Below, piece by piece: positions 1-11,500 of a stretch of DNA of 64,000 bases. The stretch covers positions 124,001-188,000 of the forward strand of contig NZ_CTDZ01000009.1 in NCBI RefSeq assembly GCF_001375555.1, written 5' to 3'. Source of the DNA: Numidum massiliense. Lineage in GTDB: Bacteria; Bacillota; Bacilli; Thermoactinomycetales; Novibacillaceae. Both the position numbers and the translations under genes were made by a program. The notes beneath the pieces are model-generated. The model worked only from the letters and a program-made list of their open reading frames with translations, had not been told where the DNA came from and made no database searches. Positions within the stretch are counted from its first letter, which is position 1, and every line of letters begins with the position of its first letter.

Positions 1-1
1 G

Positions 2-1624
2 TTGGAAGACGATGTGCGCGATCACATGCTACACTCGCATGAAGTTTTTCAGAGCAGGCGCAAAGTTGGCGTAGACGGTCTGTTCCACTTGTGCAGATGT
101 TTGCTTAAACGCAAAAATAAGAACATTAAACATATAAAAGTATTAGTTCGCGATACGTGGGAAGTGGACGGTTCTGAAACGGGTTTATCGCCATTGTCCG
201 CTGCTACGGCGGGGCTCGCGAGAGTCATCGGACAAGAATACCGCCATATCGATGTCGACGTGCTAGATGTTTCAGGTACGGTTTCGGCACATTCTGTCAT
301 CGAAGAGTGTTTTAGGGGCACAGGGTTTAGGGTGTTGCGACCTTCCGGTGTTTATATCGAGGAACTGCAACCGCGCGTAGTCCCTTCAACTAGAGAGCTT
401 TCCATCGAAACGAAAGGTGCCTATGTCATCACTGGCGGTTTAGGTGGGCTAGGACTTTCCATCGCTGAACGGTTAGCGGACAAAGGAGAAGCTACAATAG
501 TTTTACTCGGGCGACGGCAGCTAGCGGCGCTAGATGAGTGGCTAGAACTATCAACATCGGACGATATGAAAACGAGTCAGCTGTACACGCGGCTCTTGAA
601 CTTGAAGGCTCGTGTAGGACACATAGAATACATGTCGCTAGATGTAGCTGACTCTGCGGCTATAGCTGCATTAGGTGACGACTTGAAGACGCGCTACGGC
701 GGAATCGCCGGCATATTCCATACAGCGGGTGTGGCCGGAGACGGATTCTTAATGTTAAAAGATGTGAGTGATTTCCACGACGTATTAAATCCGAAACTAG
801 ACGGTTCCGTGAATCTACTGCGACTTCTATCGGAAGACGGAACGAATTTCTTAACGCTGTTCTCTTCTATTACGGCTTTAACCGGTGGGGAAGGACAAGG
901 AGATTATTGTGCCGCCAACGCTTTTCTCGATGCCCTTGCAGAAGCGGGTCGGCGCGCTGGGTTAAATGTGACGGCGGTTAACTGGCCGAGCTGGCGCGAG
1001 GTGGGTATGGCTGTCGATTTCGCAGTCGATGCAACGGAAAGTCTGTTCCGCCCTGTCGACGTCGAAGAAGGTTTAAACTGGCTGGAACATTTAATTGTCG
1101 AACCCGAGAAAAGGCTCGTGCCAGCGGATTTGAACGTGTCCGCGCTAGCACGAGGTGAGACCGTTCCTTTTCGATTGGCTTTGGAACTGACAAATCGCTT
1201 GCGTGCGACAGAAGGAGAGGATCGTAATCGCGCGACGCGTGAAGTAGAGGTAATGATAAAAGGGACGAACAGCCCAACGCATACACAGCGTCTATTAGCA
1301 GACGCCTTCGGCCAATTGCTGGGGCTTTCTGAGATCGATATTTATGTCAGTTTTCAGGACCTGGGGGGAAATTCGTTAATGACGACGCAGCTTTTGCATA
1401 TCATTGAGGCGCACTTCCCTCACACGGTAGACATTTCAGACATTTTTTCCTATCCGTCCGTCAATGAGTTGGCTGAGTACATCGATCAACAGGGGCAAAG
1501 TGTCGCTCTTGACGCCAGTAGCGAAAAAGCTGCAGAAGATCGAGGGCTTGTGGATTTGATTGAAGAGGAATTAGAGGGAACTGAGTTTTTGGATGAATTT
1601 ATGCAACAGTTGCGGGAGAGGTGA
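2..1624 (+). CDS. Type I polyketide synthase, C-terminal part (KR-ACP), 5' end cut by window edge
   Basis: The frame is open to the left edge, so this is only the end of a larger PKS protein. A ketoreductase domain fills about residues 130-390: the NADPH-binding GGLGGLG loop is near residue 145 and the catalytic Ser and Tyr lie in FSSITAL and GDYCAANAF (Tyr near 302). An acyl carrier domain follows, with the phosphopantetheine Ser near residue 458 in LGGNSL. After it comes an acidic tail of about 50 residues that may act as a docking element to the next protein. The KR would reduce a beta-keto group made by a KS lying left of the window. The stop is followed after 2 nt by the next start, so the four synthase genes form one operon. 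Family assignment is secure; KS/AT content upstream cannot be seen. Confidence 0.92.
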   Translation: MEDDVRDHMLHSHEVFQSRRKVGVDGLFHLCRCLLKRKNKNIKHIKVLVRDTWEVDGSETGLSPLSAATAGLARVIGQEYRHIDVDVLDVSGTVSAHSVIEECFRGTGFRVLRPSGVYIEELQPRVVPSTRELSIETKGAYVITGGLGGLGLSIAERLADKGEATIVLLGRRQLAALDEWLELSTSDDMKTSQLYTRLLNLKARVGHIEYMSLDVADSAAIAALGDDLKTRYGGIAGIFHTAGVAGDGFLMLKDVSDFHDVLNPKLDGSVNLLRLLSEDGTNFLTLFSSITALTGGEGQGDYCAANAFLDALAEAGRRAGLNVTAVNWPSWREVGMAVDFAVDATESLFRPVDVEEGLNWLEHLIVEPEKRLVPADLNVSALARGETVPFRLALELTNRLRATEGEDRNRATREVEVMIKGTNSPTHTQRLLADAFGQLLGLSEIDIYVSFQDLGGNSLMTTQLLHIIEAHFPHTVDISDIFSYPSVNELAEYIDQQGQSVALDASSEKAAEDRGLVDLIEEELEGTEFLDEFMQQLRER

Positions 1625-1626
1625 CG

Positions 1627-4600
1627 ATGACACGTACAGGAATGGACACTAAAAAAGAGCTGGCACGTTTTCTCCTCAATAAAGTGAAGCAAAGAGAACT
1701 TGATCCGAAGTTGGCGATCGAATATATAAAGGAATTGGAGGCAGGGGCAGATGATAAAGTCGGACCGATGGCAATCATCGGTCTCTCCTGTCGCTTCCCC
1801 GAGGCAAACGACCCAGACGAGTTTTGGGACAACTTAGCGGCGGGACGCCACTCGATCCGATCGCTCCCCGCTGCCCGGGTGAACGATATTCAACGCATTG
1901 GCGGCGATACTTCTTCACTTATGAAGGCCGGTTATCTCGATGCAGTCGATACGTTTGACCCAGGATACTTTAACATCCCTCCGGGTGTTGCCAAAAAAAT
2001 GGATCCTTACCATCGGCTGCTACTGCAAGTTTTTGTGGAAACGATTGAGTCGGCGGGTTATCATCGAGGACAACTTCACGGACGTCAAATCGGAGTCTTT
2101 GTAGGTAACGATCACACACACCGTTTGGAAACGTCGTATTTATCCTTCTTAGATAAGAAAGATTTCACGGCGTTAACGGGTTCGTGGACAGGTGTGTTAG
2201 CCAGTCGGCTGTCCTATTTGTTAAATCTTCGCGGGCCGGCAATCGTGTTCGATACGGCTTGTTCCTCGACTTTAGTAGCTTTAGACAGTGCTATAAAGTC
2301 TATTGTAAATGGGGACTGTGAGGCTGCACTCATCGGAGGGGCGAACCTTCTTTTCTACCCCGGAAAACTGGACGGCGAGATCCAGTCGCCAGACTTCAGA
2401 GTACGCGCGTTCGATCGACAAGCGGAAGGGACAGCTTGGGGGGAAGGCGTCGCTGCAGTATACATTAAGCCGTTGTCGAAGGCGTTAGCCGACCGCGACC
2501 ATATTTACGGTGTGATTCGCGGCATTGCCATTAACAATGACGGAAAATCGAACGGTCTGACAGCGCCAAGCGCCAAAGCGCAAGAAGAAGTATTACTGAG
2601 TGCTTGGGAGCGGGCGAACATTTCCCCCGAGACGATTTCTTACATCGAAGCCCACGGCACTGGCACGAGTTTAGGTGACCCGATTGAAGTGAAAGGATTG
2701 ACGGGTGCGTTTTCTAAGCATACGAAACGACGTCAGTTTTGTGCGATCGGTTCGGTAAAGACTAACATCGGACACACTGTAGGGGCGGCTGGTTTGGCTT
2801 CATTGATCAAAGTACTTTTGTCGATGAAGGCAGAGGCACTTCCGCCTAGCTTGAACTTCAGTCAGCCCAACCAGCTAATCGATTTTTGCAACAGCCCGGT
2901 ATACGTGCAACAATGTCTGGCTGACTGGCCAAAAGGAGAAACACCGCGGAGGGCGGGAATCAGCTCCTTCAGTTTGTCGGGGACGAACGCCCACGTCGTC
3001 GTGGAAGAAGCGCCTTTTGACGACAGGGGGGTTACGTATGAAGGATGGGGAATATTCCCTATTTCTAGCCGTTCCCCGGAACTGTTGCGGGAGACAGCGT
3101 TGCGCTACGAGCGGTACGTGAAGCGCCATCGAGACGTGCGTTGGGAGGACCTCTGTTTTACAGCTTGTATCGGTCGGGAACAGGAAGCGGTACGTGCGGT
3201 TGTCCTCTGTCGCGACTCAACCGGATTGGCGGCAGGCTTGCGTGCGTTGGATGACTGTTTGTCGAAGCGAGTGAGCGATCACGTGCAGGACAACGGTATA
3301 AGTGATGTAAGTAGCGAAGGGGACGGCTTCTATTTGTTTTTAGGAACTAACGCAGATGCACCCGCTCATGCCCAGGGAATAACGTATGACCGAGAGGCTT
3401 CAGGTCAAAAACTTGTGCGGGACTTAGCGAAGCCTGAAGGATCACACGATGTGGGCGCTTGGAAACAACTAAGCTCCTTCTTCGTGCAAGGAATGGACGT
3501 GGATTTTAGTCCGTTGTTTGTCGATCGTCCCGTGCGACGCGCGCCATTGCCCCCGACAGTGTTTGACGACGATCGTTATTGGGATGAAACACCGCGACGA
3601 ATGCCGGCCGTCTCTGAACAGACAGAAGAGGGAGAGGAAGAGGGAGAAGTCAGTAGAAAATCGTTGTGGGCGCAGGCGCAAATCGGTGATTCGCGTTTCA
3701 ATCGGGAACCACAAGACGCAGTCGAACGATTCGCCGCGTGGGCGTGGTCGGAAATTTTAGGGTACGACACGATTAATCCCGATGATGACTTTTATGCGCT
3801 CGGCGGTGACTCGATCACCGGATTGAGGATTGTGCATCTCATTAATAAGGCGTTTGCTCTCGATCTCCCGCTATCTGTTTTGATGGGATCTCCCGCTTTC
3901 GATGCGTTTGTGCATCGGCTGCGTCACGATTTCGGAGTAGACGGGAGCGATCTTATGGCTCTTACGCGAATAGAAGAATCTCAATTGGCGCAAGACCAAA
4001 GTAGAGGCCAAACAGAGAACTCACCATTTCCATTGTCACCTGCTCAGAACAGAATGTTCTTGACGCATCGTTTGATGCCAGATTCTCTCGCCTACAATGT
4101 GACTGGTGTGATCAAACTCGCCGAGAGGGAAAGTGCTAATGAGATAGAGGCGATTATTCGCATCCTCGTCGAACGACACGACAGCTTGCGCACGTCATTT
4201 TATATGGAGGAAAACAAACCTGTTCAAGTGGTAAATTCTGAAGTCGCCTTTGCAGTTGACCGAAAAGTGCTGTGCGATAACGGGACGAAAACACGCGAGG
4301 AAGTTCTACAGGAGGAACTTAAAAAGTTTATTCGGCCATTCGATTTGCGTAAAGCGCCTTTATTTAGGATTGGATACTTTACATTTGGTGACGAAGAGTC
4401 CTACTTAGCGATTGATATGCATCACATCATTACAGACGGCATTTCCATGGGTGTTTTTTTCGCCGACTACATGTCCTTAGCGAAAGGACGGCAGCTAAAG
4501 CCGTTGTCATTTGGCTACCGGGATGCGGTTCAGTGGTTGTGCGATCGCTTAGAGGATTCCGATCTGGAGCAGCAACGGGAGTGGTGGAAAAACGAGTTTA

Positions 4601-7600
4601 GAGACGGTATTCCAGTACTTAATTTGCCGACAGACAAGCAGCGCCCTGCCGTGCGCGACAATCGCGGTGCACGGTTTTTCCATACGGTGCCCGCAGACTT
4701 GCATAAGCAGATCAAAATGCTGGCAAAGCAGTCTGGTGCGACGGAATTTATGGTGTTACTGGCTGCATTTCACAATTTATTGGCCCGCCTGGGTGGAGAT
4801 CGGGATATCGTGATCGGTACTCCGGTCGCAGGACGTCCGCGATTGGAATTTCAGCATTTGGTCGGCATGTTCGTTAACACATTGCCCATTCGGACCAAAT
4901 CGGAAGTAGGGGAGAGCTTTTCCAATTTGTTGCAGCGCTTGAAAAAGACCGTCATCGGTGCGTACGAGAATCAGGAATACCCTTATGAATTACTAATTGA
5001 CGATATAAAGCCCGAACGCGACCCAAACCGTAACCCGTTGTTCGATGTGTATTTTGCCTTGCAAAACATCGATATGGGTTTGCCAGGTGACAGCGAGAGA
5101 ATTGTAGATTTCGAACCTGGTAGTGCAAAGTTTGATTTAACCGTCAGTGCACGCGAAACTTCCACAGGGCTACTCATGGAATGGGAATACGCTGAATCGC
5201 TTTTTTACCGCCGAACGATTGAACGTATGGCCAAGCGCTATGAGTGCATGCTGCGGTCGATCGTGAAGACCCCCAATGCGCGATTAGGCGATTTGGAAAT
5301 AATGGAACCCGAAGAACGCCAGTTACTTTTGGAAGAATGGAGTGGTACAGTCTCCCGTTATCCCGGGGAGCGGGGGATTATCCCTCTCTTTGAACAATGG
5401 GTTCACGAGCGAGGGGATCGGAACGCACTCGTACTGGATAACCAGAGTATGAGTTATAAAAAGTTGAACAGCCGTAGCAACCGCATCGCGCGCGCCATCC
5501 TGGAAAAAGGGGGCGTTCCTGGTACGGCGATCGCCCTTTTGTTGCACCGATCGTTCGATATGATCGCTGCGATCCTAGGGGTACTTAAAGCAGGTTGTCA
5601 CTTCGTACCGCTCGATAGCGAAAATCCGCGGGAACGGTTACTGACGATCATGAGGGACAGTGGGTCAAAGCTATTAGTCACTCACAACGATCTCGCGGGG
5701 CACGTGATAGACGAGTGGAAGGAGGAGATGGGCGTTCTCGATCTCGACCGTCTCGATAGCAGTTTACCGGACGACGATCTTAATATAGAAGTAAGCGGTG
5801 AGGATTTAGCCTACATTGTGTACACTTCGGGATCGACCGGTACGCCTAAGGGCACGTTGATCCGGCAAAAAGGAATTGTTCGCTTAGTCCGTCAAGCGGA
5901 TTACTTGACCATTTTTCCGGAAGACGTTCTGCTGCAGCTCTCTAATTATTCATTTGACGGGGCGATGTTCGATATATTCGGAGCGTTATTGAACGGCGCT
6001 AGTTTAGTATTGCTACACAAGGAAGAAGTGACCGACCCTGTCGTTTTGGGGGAACGCATTCGCGACAGCAACGTTTCGCTGTTCTTTATTACGACGGCTC
6101 TCTTTAATGCTTTAGTAGATGCGAGTCCCGCCTGTCTCGACCGTACGAGGAAGGTTCTCTTTGGCGGGGAAGCAGCCTCGAAACATCACGTGCGTCAAGC
6201 TTTTGAACGCCTAGGACCCGGACGGTTGATCAACGTTTACGGCCCGACGGAAACGACAGTTTATGCGACGTATTATCCGATCGACACGCTTCCGGAGGAT
6301 GGAACGATTCCAATTGGTAAAAGCATTGGGAATACGGAGCTTTATGTGCTCGATGAGCGGATGCGCTTACAACCGATTGGTGTGCCGGGGGAATTGTATA
6401 TCGGGGGTCCTGGTGTGGCGACTGGCTATTTAAACCAGCCCAATCTTACGAAGAAACAATTCGTGGAAAACCCCTTCCAACCCGGGGGACGATTGTATCG
6501 CACGGGAGACTTAGTCGCTTGGGGGGATGACGGGTTCCTGCAATATTTAGGCCGCCGAGACCAACAAGTTAAATTGAGGGGGTTTCGGATCGAGCTAACG
6601 GAAATTGAAGAACATGCGGTCGTTCATCCAGCCGTGCGTGAAGCGTTTGCGGCAGTTCACGACGACCGACACATACTCTGCCTATGGGTCGTTCCGGAGA
6701 CAGGCATTTCGGAGTTTGACGTTCAAGACTTGCGGCAGACGTTGGCAAAGAGACTGCCGAGTTATATGGTACCGACTTTTATCACCCCGCTGCCCAGCTT
6801 GCCGTTAAACAAAAACGGTAAAGTCGACAAAGGCAAACTACCGGAACCTACAGTTGGGACGGAGGGGCAAGGGCGCGCGCCGCGCAATGAACGGGAAGCT
6901 TTACTGATAAATATTTGGGCGGAAGTGTTAGGTATTAGCAAGCCGAGCATCGATGACAACTTTTTTGCCCTTGGCGGCGACTCGATTAAGGCCATCCAAG
7001 TTGTCGCACGTATGCAACAAGCAGGGCAAAGCTTACAAGTCGCAGATTTGTTCCAATATCAGACGGTGGAATCGCTCGCGCCACATGTCACGTCAAAGCG
7101 AGAAGTTGAGGCAGAACAAGGAGAAGTGCGGGGTCTTTGTGTCCCAAGTGTCATCCAGTCATGGTTTATGCGAACAGCGGGACATTTGCACCATTTTAAC
7201 CAAGCGATGTGGATTCGCAAGAAGAAAGAAATCGACTACGTCAAGCTGGAAGCAGCTCTTAACCGTCTGTGCCAGCACCACGACGCGCTCAGGTTGGCAG
7301 TCTCTGCGGACGGAACGATGCGCATTAAGGGGATAGAGGAGGGCAACTTGTTCTATTTAACCGAATTGCCTGCGGACTTAGATCAAAGTGAACGCCGTGA
7401 TTATATCATCGAGGTACAGCGTCACATAAACATTCAGGATGGTCCGTTGGTCGCTGCGGCTGTTGGCAGAGGGAGGGTAGGAAGCGAGCTATTTATCGCT
7501 ATCCACCATTTAGCCGTGGACGTCGTCTCTTGGGATCCGCTATTGGAAGATTTGTTCGCTTCGCTAGACAGCCCGGACGAGTCACTCCCACAAAAAACAA

Positions 7601-8496
7601 CGCCGTTCCCTGTTTGGACGAAATCTTTAGCAGCATGGGCAGGCGAAGGGGGAGCGAAGGATGAACTGCCTTACTGGCGAAGAATAGCTAAAAAAGCTAA
7701 AGAGGCGCCGGTACCGTTTGTGCCGCAAAAAGTGTTACACAAGGACACGGTAAGCGTGAAACATTGGATTGAGGGGGAAATTGGCGAGGCATTGTGTAGT
7801 AAGGCCAATCGCGCGTACCATACTGAGACGGTACACTTAGTGCTCGCTGTATTGGCTCAAGCCGTAGGAGCTTGGAAAAATCGTTCGGCACTTCTATTCA
7901 ATCTTGAAGGGCACGGCCGAGAAGCGTTTACCGACGGCTTAGACGTCAGCCGTACGGCGGGCTGGTTTACGAGTGTTTTTCCAGTGTTATTGCAGGTAGA
8001 AGAAGAAATAGGGGCAACCGTTAAGGCTGTCAAGGAATGCGTTCGATCTGTTCCGAGACGGGGATTCGGTTTTGGGGTTTTACGTTCGTTAACGGAGGAT
8101 TTAACTTTGGAAGACCGAGAAGCACTGGAAAGTCTCCAATCCGCCATCAGCTTTAATTACCTCGGGGTCCAAGGGGAACAGCATCCCGGTGCGGTTGAGA
8201 TTGAGCCCCTGCCGGCTGACGTGACGGTGGACGGGAACTATGAGACTTCCTTAGTTCTCGATATCGTTGCGGCACAAGTAGGAACGGCTCTTTGTTTGGA
8301 CATACGCTATCCCCGTGCACTTTTTAGCGCAGAAGAATTTAGGGATTTATTAAAGCTAATCGATCAAGCTGCTACTGAAGTAGCTTACCACTGTTCAGAA
8401 CAGACTGTGGGAGAAAAAACAGCTTCTGATTTTACGGTGACACCGCTCGAACAAGAGGAATTGGAGAACATTCTCGACGATCTCGATATTAAGTGA
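1627..8496 (+). CDS. Hybrid PKS-NRPS: KS-ACP-C-A-PCP-E
   Basis: Multidomain synthase of about 2289 residues. After a short N-terminal helix (possible docking segment) comes a ketosynthase (about 45-480) with active Cys in TACSST (about 212), His in EAHGTGT and His in NIGHT. No acyltransferase follows; a linker ending in DDDRYW leads to an ACP (Ser about 729, LGGDS). Then come a condensation domain (HHIITDG about 932), an adenylation domain (YTSGSTGTPKG about 1399), a PCP (Ser about 1786) and an epimerisation domain (HHLAVDV about 1960, FNYLG near the end). My reading of the specificity pocket is D-G-F-F-L-G-V-V-Y-K, which I remember as an isoleucine code in bacitracin synthetase. With the E domain this predicts a D-configured residue. 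ATG 1627 is preferred because GGGAGAGG sits 5 nt upstream; GTG 1621 would overlap that site. The missing AT means malonyl loading in trans. Confidence 0.93.
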   Translation: MTRTGMDTKKELARFLLNKVKQRELDPKLAIEYIKELEAGADDKVGPMAIIGLSCRFPEANDPDEFWDNLAAGRHSIRSLPAARVNDIQRIGGDTSSLMKAGYLDAVDTFDPGYFNIPPGVAKKMDPYHRLLLQVFVETIESAGYHRGQLHGRQIGVFVGNDHTHRLETSYLSFLDKKDFTALTGSWTGVLASRLSYLLNLRGPAIVFDTACSSTLVALDSAIKSIVNGDCEAALIGGANLLFYPGKLDGEIQSPDFRVRAFDRQAEGTAWGEGVAAVYIKPLSKALADRDHIYGVIRGIAINNDGKSNGLTAPSAKAQEEVLLSAWERANISPETISYIEAHGTGTSLGDPIEVKGLTGAFSKHTKRRQFCAIGSVKTNIGHTVGAAGLASLIKVLLSMKAEALPPSLNFSQPNQLIDFCNSPVYVQQCLADWPKGETPRRAGISSFSLSGTNAHVVVEEAPFDDRGVTYEGWGIFPISSRSPELLRETALRYERYVKRHRDVRWEDLCFTACIGREQEAVRAVVLCRDSTGLAAGLRALDDCLSKRVSDHVQDNGISDVSSEGDGFYLFLGTNADAPAHAQGITYDREASGQKLVRDLAKPEGSHDVGAWKQLSSFFVQGMDVDFSPLFVDRPVRRAPLPPTVFDDDRYWDETPRRMPAVSEQTEEGEEEGEVSRKSLWAQAQIGDSRFNREPQDAVERFAAWAWSEILGYDTINPDDDFYALGGDSITGLRIVHLINKAFALDLPLSVLMGSPAFDAFVHRLRHDFGVDGSDLMALTRIEESQLAQDQSRGQTENSPFPLSPAQNRMFLTHRLMPDSLAYNVTGVIKLAERESANEIEAIIRILVERHDSLRTSFYMEENKPVQVVNSEVAFAVDRKVLCDNGTKTREEVLQEELKKFIRPFDLRKAPLFRIGYFTFGDEESYLAIDMHHIITDGISMGVFFADYMSLAKGRQLKPLSFGYRDAVQWLCDRLEDSDLEQQREWWKNEFRDGIPVLNLPTDKQRPAVRDNRGARFFHTVPADLHKQIKMLAKQSGATEFMVLLAAFHNLLARLGGDRDIVIGTPVAGRPRLEFQHLVGMFVNTLPIRTKSEVGESFSNLLQRLKKTVIGAYENQEYPYELLIDDIKPERDPNRNPLFDVYFALQNIDMGLPGDSERIVDFEPGSAKFDLTVSARETSTGLLMEWEYAESLFYRRTIERMAKRYECMLRSIVKTPNARLGDLEIMEPEERQLLLEEWSGTVSRYPGERGIIPLFEQWVHERGDRNALVLDNQSMSYKKLNSRSNRIARAILEKGGVPGTAIALLLHRSFDMIAAILGVLKAGCHFVPLDSENPRERLLTIMRDSGSKLLVTHNDLAGHVIDEWKEEMGVLDLDRLDSSLPDDDLNIEVSGEDLAYIVYTSGSTGTPKGTLIRQKGIVRLVRQADYLTIFPEDVLLQLSNYSFDGAMFDIFGALLNGASLVLLHKEEVTDPVVLGERIRDSNVSLFFITTALFNALVDASPACLDRTRKVLFGGEAASKHHVRQAFERLGPGRLINVYGPTETTVYATYYPIDTLPEDGTIPIGKSIGNTELYVLDERMRLQPIGVPGELYIGGPGVATGYLNQPNLTKKQFVENPFQPGGRLYRTGDLVAWGDDGFLQYLGRRDQQVKLRGFRIELTEIEEHAVVHPAVREAFAAVHDDRHILCLWVVPETGISEFDVQDLRQTLAKRLPSYMVPTFITPLPSLPLNKNGKVDKGKLPEPTVGTEGQGRAPRNEREALLINIWAEVLGISKPSIDDNFFALGGDSIKAIQVVARMQQAGQSLQVADLFQYQTVESLAPHVTSKREVEAEQGEVRGLCVPSVIQSWFMRTAGHLHHFNQAMWIRKKKEIDYVKLEAALNRLCQHHDALRLAVSADGTMRIKGIEEGNLFYLTELPADLDQSERRDYIIEVQRHINIQDGPLVAAAVGRGRVGSELFIAIHHLAVDVVSWDPLLEDLFASLDSPDESLPQKTTPFPVWTKSLAAWAGEGGAKDELPYWRRIAKKAKEAPVPFVPQKVLHKDTVSVKHWIEGEIGEALCSKANRAYHTETVHLVLAVLAQAVGAWKNRSALLFNLEGHGREAFTDGLDVSRTAGWFTSVFPVLLQVEEEIGATVKAVKECVRSVPRRGFGFGVLRSLTEDLTLEDREALESLQSAISFNYLGVQGEQHPGAVEIEPLPADVTVDGNYETSLVLDIVAAQVGTALCLDIRYPRALFSAEEFRDLLKLIDQAATEVAYHCSEQTVGEKTASDFTVTPLEQEELENILDDLDIK

Positions 8497-8513
8497 TAAA
8501 AAGGAGCAGAGCA

Positions 8514-11500
8514 ATGATTCAGAAGGAAAACATCCAAGACATCTACGGGTTGTCTCCCATGCAAAAAAGCATGCTGTTTAACCACGCGGTCGATCCCGAG
8601 TCCTCTGCCTATACCGAGCAATTTGATTTCCGCATCAGCGGGGAAATAGATCCGCCGCGACTGGAGTGGGCCCTGAACAAATTGTTTGAGCGGTACGACA
8701 TCTTACGTACAATCTTCTCGTATCGTCAAACTGACGAACCTCGACAAGTCGTGTTAAAGGTGCGTACACCGGAATGGGTTGTTAAAGACTTCCGGGGTGA
8801 GCCCGTTCCCGAGGAACGAGTCAAAGCTTTCAAAGAAGCAGACAAACAGAGAGGATTCGATTTGAGTCGCGACGTGCTATGTCGGGGTGCACTTCTCAGA
8901 ACGGGAGAGCAATCGTGGTGTTTTATATTTTCCTTTCATCATATTTTGATGGACGGTTGGTCTTTGGCGCCGTTGTTTCAAAGTTTCTTTAGTCTGTACG
9001 AGGAGGGGACAGAACAAGGCGTTGCGCGTTTCCGACGGGACGAACACCCGTATTATGAATATATTAGATGGTTACAGGGTCAAGACGAAGAGGAAGCTAG
9101 TCGCTATTGGAGACAGTATCTGGAGGGCTACGAAAAACCTGTGTCCTTGCCTAGCGACACTTCTTCCGCGTCATATCGTCACGATACGCACTCGTTCCAT
9201 TTGCCCGCGGCATTGACAGAACGGCTGCGTAAATTGGCGCGCTCGCACCAGTGGACGGTCAATGCGATCTTTCAGACGGCGTGGGGATTGTTACTTCAAA
9301 AATACAACTATACGCGGGACGTCGTATTTGGCAATGTCGTTTCGGGAAGACCACCGGAATTACCAGGGGTTGAACAAATGGTAGGGCTGTTCATTAACAC
9401 GCTGCCTTTGCGTGTACGAACGGAGGATGGGGACAGTTTTTCTAGTTTGTGTACGAAAGTGCAGCGGGAGAGCTTTAATGTTTCTTCCTTTGAATATTAT
9501 CCTTTATACCAAATTCAAGGTGAGTCTCCGCTGAAAAATAAGTTGTTGAACCACGTAGTGGCGTTTGAGAACTATCCGTTGGCAGAGCAGTTGCAACGTT
9601 TAGGTTCAAACGGCGAACAACCTTACCAGATCGAGGAAGTAAAAGTATTCGAACAAACGAATTACGACTTTCACGTTGTCGTTAACCCGGGGGACGCGAT
9701 CGTCATTAACTTCGCGTACAATGGCAATTGTTTTTCCCAAGAAATAGTGGAAGGGATTGAACGCAGTTTCATCACCTTACTGGAATCAGCCTGCCACGAT
9801 CCAGAGGCACCGATCGAGACGTTAAGGGTGTGCGCTGCTACGGATCAATCGATCGTACTAGAAAACTTTAATAGCGGCCGGCGCCCCTATCCTGCCGATC
9901 GTACGGTCGATCAAATGTTTCGCGAGGTGGCATCCACATTTCCGACGCGAACAGCGTTGAAGTGGAAAGAGCGTACGTTCACTTATGAACAGTTGGACGC
10001 TTGGTCAGACCGTCTGGCCGCTCAATTGGCGTCAAAAGGCTTAGGCCCGAACGTTACGGCCGGTCTATTCGTCCCGCGTAGTCCGGAGATGGTAGCAGGA
10101 ATACTGGCCATTCTAAAAACAGGGGCTTCTTACGTGCCGCTAGATACTGTTAACACTTCGGAAAGATTGGCATTTATTGCTGAAGATGCCGACATTGCGA
10201 TCGTTTGCACGCGGTCTGATTTAAAAGACAACGTGCCTACCGATGTTGACGTGTTTTTACTCGACGAAGTAGAGGGAGCCGCTCGGGAGAAGCATGTGTC
10301 TGCCGATCACGGCCCAGAAGCCCCGGCTTATACGATGTATACTTCAGGATCGACTGGTCGGCCGAAGGGTTGTGTCATTACGCACCGCAATATCCTTAAC
10401 CTAGTCCTCGGTCAGGATTATGTTGACTTTGGCCCTCACCAAGTCATTCTGCAGACCGGCTCGCCTGCTTTCGATGCGTGTACGTTTGAGATATGGGGGG
10501 CATTGTTGCACGGGGGAACGTTAGTCCTTATTGAGGAAGAGGACATTCTTGACGCCGACGCTCTCGAGGGACACATCGCCCGTCACGGCGTTCAAACGAT
10601 GTGGCTGACCGCACCGTTGTTTAACCGTCTATGTGATCAGAGTCCGCACTTGTTTCGCAACCTAAAAAATTTACTCGTCGGGGGCGATACGTTATCGGTT
10701 CCACATATTAAGAGAGTGCAGGAGGCGAACCCGGATCTAAAAATTGTGAACGGTTACGGGCCAACCGAAAACACGACATTTTCTACGACACATACCGTGA
10801 CCGCACGCGATATAGAACGGGAAAGAATACCGATTGGACGGCCGTTGTCGAACAGAAACGTCTACATCGTGGATCGGGGGCTTAACTTGCTACCTGTTGG
10901 GGCTATCGGTGAGTTATGCGTAGGCGGCGACGGTGTATCCATAGGTTATCACAACCGCGCAGAGCTTACGACGCAACGCTTCTTAGATGATCCTTTCGTT
11001 GCTGGCGGACGCTTATATCGCACAGGAGACCTTGCAAGGTGGCTGGCCGACGGTACGATCGATTACTTAGGGCGGTTTGACTCGCAAGTGAAAATCCGCG
11101 GCTACCGCGTTGAACTCGGAGAAATTGAAAGGGTGATGGCGGATCTGCCCCATTTGCAAGAGGTGACGGTACAAGTTCGCGAGATTGGTGAAGACAAGCG
11201 AATATGTGCGTACTACACGTCTCAAGGTGAAGTAGACTTAGACGCTTGGAAGGGTATTTTAAAATTTAAGTTACCAGACTATATGATCCCTGACTTCTTT
11301 ATCAAAATGGATAGTTTACCTTTGACTGTCAATGGGAAAATTGACCGCCAGGCACTACCGGCACCACAATTTCAGCGGGCAGAAGTTAGTTCCGCCATGC
11401 GTCCCCTCTCGCAAGTCGAAAAGACGGTCGCGACGATTTGTGCCTCCGTGCTGGGGATCGACCCTGCGGCGATCAGCGTCAAGGAAAATTTTTTCGATTT

